This document shows positions 32,001 through 36,373 of a stretch of DNA of 36,373 bases, one piece after another. The number at the start of each line of letters is the position of its first letter. The stretch's first letter is position 1. Under the pieces are notes generated by a model. The model was not told the DNA's origin, did no database searches, and saw nothing but the letters and a program-made list of their open reading frames with translations. The position numbers and the translations under genes were made by a program. The stretch is from an uncultured Blautia sp. Its GTDB lineage: Bacteria > Bacillota > Clostridia > Lachnospirales > Lachnospiraceae. The DNA is taken from assembly GCF_947654165.1 (NCBI RefSeq), contig NZ_CANTKB010000033.1:1-36373 (forward strand). Direction: 5' to 3'.

Positions 32001-32044
32001 AGTGTGATGTACAAAAAATCAAAAATTGTACATCACACTTTTTT
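32001..32044. terminator. Bidirectional terminator between plsC and the AraC gene
   Basis: A perfect 14-bp stem (AGTGTGATGTACAA and complement) with an 11-base loop, followed by T residues on the plus strand and preceded by an A-rich run serving the minus strand. It separates convergent genes and overlaps the AraC stop. Confidence 0.85.
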
Positions 32045-32849
32045 AATTGATTCGTCTAAATTCTAACGGGGTGACTCCTGTCATTTTCCGAAACATAGCA
32101 ATAAAATGGCTGGCATCTGTAAATCCGGTACGTGCTGCGATTTCCTGAACCTCCATGTGCGGATGAATAAGGAGAAATTCTTTTGCTTTGTTGATGCGGT
32201 AGGTAGTGATGTATTCGTAAACAGAACATCCGAGAAAACGTCGAAACAGCCGGGAGAGATATTGAGGAGTTATGTAAACTATATGACAGAGAGCAGCAAC
32301 TGTCAGTTCTTTAGGGTAAGAGGATTCGATTTCTTTTAAAACAGGGGCTACATAGTGCCGGTAAAGAGGGTCATTCATCAAATCTCTGGTGTAGACACCA
32401 TGAGAAAAATGAAGGAGTATGTTATAACAGTCCATGGAAATGGATCTGGTGTCACCGGGCTGTGTTTCGTATTTTTTTACAATATCAGAAATAAGAGCTC
32501 CTATCTGTACTCCCAGTTCTTTTTCTACAAAGATAACCTGGCGATTATCCAGAAGTTGTACAATGCTGCTTTCGATGGTACCTGTAAAGGTAATAAAAGA
32601 AGTAAGCCACTCGGAAGTCGTGCTGTAATAAGAATGGCGGATAAAAGGAGCAATCAGCAGTCCTTCGTCTTCATTTAGTTTATATTGTTTTCCCTGGATA
32701 TCAATGATTCCGGAACCTTTTTCAGTCTGGAGATAGTGATATTTTGGATATCCTTTCGGCCGGTTCATCTGATCTTGTTTCCAGCGATTTCCCACAGAAT
32801 CAAAGATAAATGGTTCGCTTGCAGGCGTATTTCTAAAATAAATAGGCAT
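32043..32849 (-). CDS. AraC-family transcriptional regulator (cupin sensor, 268 aa)
   Basis: The N-terminal half is a cupin-type AraC-binding domain (about 25-120: GSGIIDIQGKQYKLNEDEGLLIAPFIRHSY). The C-terminal AraC HTH carries two helix-turn-helix units: ELTVAALCHIVYITPQYLSRLFRRFLG and the classical EVQEIAARTGFTDASHFIAMFRKMTGVTPLEFR. ATG 32849 (MPIYFRNT) has AGAGGA 5-6 bases upstream; an in-frame TTG at 32867 is further out and less likely. It is divergent from lacZ across 118 bases, so it probably controls the lacZ promoter in response to a sugar ligand. It points towards oriC, against the fork. Confidence 0.9.
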   Translation of the reverse strand: MPIYFRNTPASEPFIFDSVGNRWKQDQMNRPKGYPKYHYLQTEKGSGIIDIQGKQYKLNEDEGLLIAPFIRHSYYSTTSEWLTSFITFTGTIESSIVQLLDNRQVIFVEKELGVQIGALISDIVKKYETQPGDTRSISMDCYNILLHFSHGVYTRDLMNDPLYRHYVAPVLKEIESSYPKELTVAALCHIVYITPQYLSRLFRRFLGCSVYEYITTYRINKAKEFLLIHPHMEVQEIAARTGFTDASHFIAMFRKMTGVTPLEFRRIN

Positions 32850-32896
32850 AATATTCCTCTGTTTCAAAATGTTATATTATTTAGTTAAACATATCA

Positions 32897-32925
32897 TACA
32901 TTACGGCTGCAATCAATGGTAAAAT
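32897..32925 (+). promoter_or_regulatory. Candidate lacZ promoter in the divergent region
   Basis: TACATT, 17 bp and TAAAAT (32920-32925), about 42 bases before the lacZ start. The weak -35 fits an activator-dependent promoter. Confidence 0.4.
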
Positions 32926-32967
32926 AAACGCATAGAAACTGTTCGAAAAATGATACAGGAGGTTATT

Positions 32968-35900
32968 ATGAAAACATTTGATTATTCATTAGTAAAAAAT
33001 CCAGAGTATTTTAAAGAAAACTGTCAGGAAGCACATTCCAGCCATAGATATTATTCTTCTTCTGAAGCAATGGAATGGGGAGAAGAAACATTTAAGCATA
33101 GCCTTAATGGCTTATGGAAATTTCATTATGCAAAGAATTATGGTTCTGCCATACCTGGCTTTGAGAAAGAAGATTATTCCTGTGTTTCCTGGGATGATAT
33201 CCGGGTACCTGCTCATATACAGATGGAAGGATATGATTTGCCCCAGTATGCAAATGTACAGTATCCATGGGAAGGAAAAGAAGAAATCAGGCCGGGAGAA
33301 ATACCGGAAGAATTTAATCCTGTTGCAAGCTATGTAAAATATTTTGAAGTTCCCAAGCATATGCAGGGAAAACCGGTATTTATTTCGTTCCAGGGAGCAG
33401 AAAGCGGATTAGCTCTTTGGCTGAATGGAATATTTGTAGGATATAGTGAAGATAGTTTTACTCCTTCTGAATTTGAATTAACACCTTATCTGAAAGAGGG
33501 AAGCAATAAACTGGCAGTCCAGGTATTTAAGTGGACAAGCAGCAGTTGGTGTGAAGACCAGGACTTTTTCCGTTTTTCAGGTATCTACAGAGATGTTTAT
33601 CTTTATACAATTCCAGAAGTACATGTGCAGGATGTAAGGGTTCGTACCTTGCTGGATGATACTTTTACAAAGGCAGATTTGGAAGTTGTGCTGAAAGCTA
33701 CAGCAGCAGGCAGCGTCAAGCTTACACTTTCTGACGGGGAAAAAATATTATATACCTCTAAGGAAACATTAGAAAAAGAAAGTACATTCGTGATCAAGGT
33801 TGAACATCCAAGATTATGGAGTGCGGAAGAGCCTGTTCTCTATGATCTTCTCATAGAAGTTTTTGATGCAGAGCAAAATCTTATGGAAATAATCCCTCAG
33901 AGGGTAGGATTCCGCCGTTTTGAGATGAAGGGTAATATTATGACTCTTAACGGAAAAAGAATCGTATTTAAGGGGGTAAACCGCCATGAATTTTCTTCTT
34001 CCACAGGACGCCAGGTAAAAAGAGAAGATGTAGTAAAAGATATTGTAACAATGAAACAGAATAATATTAATGCAATCCGTACCTGTCATTATCCGGATGA
34101 TATCATGATTTACGATTTATGCGATGAGTATGGCTTATATTTAATTGCAGAAAACAATCTGGAATCTCATGGCTCCTGGGACGTAGCAGAGTTTTCGGGA
34201 GACTGGACAGATGTAGTACCGTGTGATAAACCAGAATGGCTGCCTATGATGTTAGACAGGGTAAATTCTATGTATCAGAGAGATAAGAATCATCCGTCTA
34301 TCCTGATATGGTCCTGTGGAAATGAGTCCTTTGGCGGAAAAGATATTTATGAGATGTCTCAGTTCTACAGAAAAGAAGACCCAACCCGTCTGGTTCACTA
34401 TGAAGGTGTTTTTCATGACAGAAGATATAATGATACCAGTGACATGGAAAGCCAGATGTATCCGTCTGTAGAAGATATTAAGAAATTTTTGGAAAAAGAC
34501 AGAAGCAAGCCTTTTATTTGTTGTGAATATACACATGCTATGGGAAATTCCTGTGGTGCTATGCATAAATACACAGATCTGACAGATACAGAGCCACTCT
34601 ATCAAGGTGGATTTATCTGGGATTATATAGACCAGTCTATTGATAAGAAAGACAGATATGGAAGAGAATTTCAAGCGTATGGGGGAGATTTTGATGATCA
34701 CCCATGTGATTATAATTTCAGCGGCAATGGAATTGTTTACGGAAAAGATAGAAATCCTTCACCTAAAATGCAGGAAGTAAAGTTTAATTATCAGAATATT
34801 ACTGCAGAAATAAAGGTTCAGGATGGAAAAAATCAAGTAAAAGTAACAAACAAAAATCTGTTTATTAATACAGAACTGTATGAGTGTAGAGTTACACTGG
34901 CAAAAGATGGAATCGTCATCAAAAAGGCAGAGTTAGAAACACATACAGAGCCTCTTAGCGTGGATGAGTATGAACTTCCGATCCCTTTACAGATAAGAGC
35001 AGGGGAATATACAGTAACGGTATCCTTCCATCTGAAGGAAGATACTTTATGGGCTGCAAGAGGGCATGAAGTAGCTTTTGGACAGGCAACCTATGAAGTA
35101 AAAGGGGAGAATCCGACACATAAAGGAACGTTTAAGGTTATTCAAAGCACACATAATATTGGGGTGAAGGGTCAGGAATTTGAAGTGATGTTTTCCTATC
35201 TCAATGGAGGTTTAGTCTCTTATCGATATGGCGGTGTGGAAATGATGAAAATGATTCCAAAGCCTAATTTCTGGAGGACACCTACAGATAATGATGAAGG
35301 AAATCTGATGCCTGTGCGTTATGCACAATGGAAAATTGCAAGCTTATATCTGTCTCATAAGAGACCGGGAACAGGAAGATATCCAGAGAGTACAAACCCA
35401 GAGCTGGAGGTTACAGAAGATTATGCGAAGATAACATTTACATACCATATGCCAACTGTACCGGCAGCAATGTGCAAACTTGTATATACTGTCTATGGAG
35501 ATGGTTATATTGAGACTACTTTAAACTATGATATTGTGAAAGCATTAGGGGATATGCCTGAATTCGGCGTTATGTTTAAAATAGATGCAGATTATAATCA
35601 GGTGAAATGGTATGGAATGGGACCGGAAGAAACATATGCAGACAGGTGTAAAGGTGCTAAACTGGGAATCTATGAGAATAAAGTAGAAGAGAATATGGCA
35701 AAATATCTGAACCCGCAGGAGTGTGGAAATAAAACAGAGGTAAGATGGGCTTGCGTAACAGATAAAAAAGGACGAGGACTCATGTTTACAGGAAATTATA
35801 TGAATTTTTCAGCACTTCCTTATACGCCGCACGAAATAGAGAATGCAAGACATGATTTTGAACTTCCACAGGTACACTATACAGTTATTAGAGTATCAAA

Positions 35901-36012
35901 GCAGCAAATGGGTATAGGAGGAGATGATAGTTGGGGAGCAAAAACACATGACGAATATTTGCTGAATACAAAAGAAAACCTGAAATTTACATTTGGTTTT
36001 AAAGGAATTTAA
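32968..36012 (+). CDS. lacZ: Beta-galactosidase, GH2 family (LacZ)
   Basis: Hydrolyses beta-galactosides such as lactose in the cytoplasm; no signal peptide. At 1014 aa it has the long LacZ architecture: sugar-binding domain (about 30-210, NLNGLWKFHY, VPAHIQMEGYD, PQYANVQYPW), immunoglobulin-like domain, TIM barrel, then DUF4981 and the C-terminal small-chain domain. Acid/base Glu453 is in WSCGNESFGG and nucleophile Glu520 in CCEYTHAMGNSCG. ATG 32968 has AGGAGG 5 bases upstream; an ATG at 32950 in the same frame lies before this SD and is rejected. It is monocistronic, divergent from an AraC regulator, and no permease is encoded beside it in the window. Confidence 0.95.
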   Translation: MKTFDYSLVKNPEYFKENCQEAHSSHRYYSSSEAMEWGEETFKHSLNGLWKFHYAKNYGSAIPGFEKEDYSCVSWDDIRVPAHIQMEGYDLPQYANVQYPWEGKEEIRPGEIPEEFNPVASYVKYFEVPKHMQGKPVFISFQGAESGLALWLNGIFVGYSEDSFTPSEFELTPYLKEGSNKLAVQVFKWTSSSWCEDQDFFRFSGIYRDVYLYTIPEVHVQDVRVRTLLDDTFTKADLEVVLKATAAGSVKLTLSDGEKILYTSKETLEKESTFVIKVEHPRLWSAEEPVLYDLLIEVFDAEQNLMEIIPQRVGFRRFEMKGNIMTLNGKRIVFKGVNRHEFSSSTGRQVKREDVVKDIVTMKQNNINAIRTCHYPDDIMIYDLCDEYGLYLIAENNLESHGSWDVAEFSGDWTDVVPCDKPEWLPMMLDRVNSMYQRDKNHPSILIWSCGNESFGGKDIYEMSQFYRKEDPTRLVHYEGVFHDRRYNDTSDMESQMYPSVEDIKKFLEKDRSKPFICCEYTHAMGNSCGAMHKYTDLTDTEPLYQGGFIWDYIDQSIDKKDRYGREFQAYGGDFDDHPCDYNFSGNGIVYGKDRNPSPKMQEVKFNYQNITAEIKVQDGKNQVKVTNKNLFINTELYECRVTLAKDGIVIKKAELETHTEPLSVDEYELPIPLQIRAGEYTVTVSFHLKEDTLWAARGHEVAFGQATYEVKGENPTHKGTFKVIQSTHNIGVKGQEFEVMFSYLNGGLVSYRYGGVEMMKMIPKPNFWRTPTDNDEGNLMPVRYAQWKIASLYLSHKRPGTGRYPESTNPELEVTEDYAKITFTYHMPTVPAAMCKLVYTVYGDGYIETTLNYDIVKALGDMPEFGVMFKIDADYNQVKWYGMGPEETYADRCKGAKLGIYENKVEENMAKYLNPQECGNKTEVRWACVTDKKGRGLMFTGNYMNFSALPYTPHEIENARHDFELPQVHYTVIRVSKQQMGIGGDDSWGAKTHDEYLLNTKENLKFTFGFKGI

Positions 36013-36097
36013 ATATGATTTTAGGACAGAGTCTGGAGTATATTTCAGGCTCTGTTTACTAATAAAAAAGAAAGTAAATAAAATGTAAAAAAAAAGA

Positions 36098-36127
36098 TTG
36101 ACAAACAACTTGTTATGGGGTTATAAT
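36098..36127 (+). promoter_or_regulatory. Strong promoter of tRNA-Ser
   Basis: Perfect TTGACA (36098-36103), 18 bp spacer and perfect TATAAT (36122-36127), 52 bases before the tRNA. The leader between them can form two small hairpins (TGCTC/GAGCA and TGAATAA/TTATTCA). Confidence 0.8.
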
Positions 36128-36179
36128 CAGTATTGCTCATGCAGAGCAGATAATTGAATAAGTTAATTATTCAGGCAAT

Positions 36180-36267
36180 GGAGAAATACTCAAGTGGCTG
36201 AAGAGGCGCCCCTGCTAAGGGTGTAGACGGTTTGCGCCGTGCGAGGGTTCAAATCCCTCTTTCTCCG
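36180..36267 (+). tRNA. tRNA-Ser (anticodon GCU)
   Basis: An 88-base class II tRNA: acceptor GGAGAAA/TTTCTCC with discriminator G, anticodon loop CTGCTAA (GCT), long variable arm around GACGGTTTGCGCCGT and T arm GAGGG-TTCAAAT-CCCTC. CCA is not encoded. It reads AGC/AGU codons. A hairpin ACAGC-GAAA-GCTGT follows at 36271-36284. Confidence 0.95.
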
Positions 36268-36319
36268 CTGACAGCGAAAGCTGTTGAAAAAAAGAAGTTA
36301 AAAAACTTCAAAAAAAGTC

Positions 36320-36346
36320 TTGACAGACCTGCTCAGATGTGATAAT
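36320..36346 (+). promoter_or_regulatory. Second promoter, reading out of the window
   Basis: TTGACA (36320-36325) with an extended -10 TGTGATAAT (GATAAT 36341-36346; spacer 15), followed by a CTGTC/GACAG hairpin leader. It is similar in style to the tRNA-Ser promoter, so a further tRNA or rRNA unit may begin just past the edge. Confidence 0.5.
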
Positions 36347-36373
36347 CTAGACTGGCTGTCGCAAAAGACAGAA

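Noticed and set aside
1..36373. CRISPR arrays or insertion sequences
   Set aside because: No array of regularly spaced repeats with unique spacers and no transposase-like ORF is visible; the 23-bp repeats in repA are contiguous and lack spacers.

Overview
This window is an origin-of-replication neighbourhood of a low-GC Firmicute, most likely a Lachnospiraceae (Blautia-like) gut bacterium. The gene order rpmH-rnpA-yidD-yidC-jag-mnmE-mnmG-rsmG on one side of dnaA, and dnaN-yaaA-recF-gyrB-gyrA on the other, is the classical Firmicute oriC layout. DUF3881, DUF4446, this SerRS variant and the A+T-rich, SD-led genes point to Lachnospiraceae; this assignment is by pattern recognition, not by a search.

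Layout. 1-1.2 kb: the end of an integrated element (Tn1549/Tn916-like ICE type) carrying a RepA_N replication initiator that runs off the left edge, two small coupled genes and what looks like a leader-peptide attenuator. 1.2-2.1 kb: an intact tRNA-Arg(CCU), followed by three degraded copies of the 5' half of such a tRNA about 250 bp apart, which I read as scars of repeated integration. 2.1-8.7 kb (minus): DUF5107/TPR protein, DUF3881, serS, DUF4446, parB, parA. 8.7-9.9 kb: three perfect parS sites around a lone plus-strand alpha/beta hydrolase. 9.9-14.8 kb (minus): a four-gene GldG-type ABC system (ATPase, permease, GldG-like, DUF4340). 14.9-22.0 kb (minus): rsmG, mnmG, mnmE, jag, yidC, yidD, rnpA, rpmH. 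22.0-24.4 kb: bipartite oriC with DnaA boxes on both sides of dnaA. 24.4-32.0 kb (plus): dnaN, yaaA, recF, gyrB, gyrA and a PlsC-like acyltransferase. 32.0-36.0 kb: divergent AraC regulator and LacZ beta-galactosidase. 36.1-36.4 kb: tRNA-Ser(GCU) with a strong promoter, and a second promoter reading out of the window.

How it works together. Nearly all genes point away from oriC, along the replication forks; the exceptions are the alpha/beta hydrolase and the AraC regulator. DnaA, DnaN, RecF, GyrA and GyrB serve initiation, elongation, repair and topology; ParA, ParB and the parS sites organise the new origins; RpmH, RnpA, YidC/YidD, Jag, MnmE/MnmG and RsmG serve ribosome and tRNA maturation and membrane insertion. 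The accessory parts are the ICE end with the tRNA scars, the DUF5107 gene, the hydrolase, the GldG-like exporter and the lac locus.

The least explained signals are the stacked tRNA-Arg half-genes, the exact 23-bp repeats inside repA, the leader ORF with an internal terminator, and the parS-bracketed hydrolase next to the GldG-like operon.
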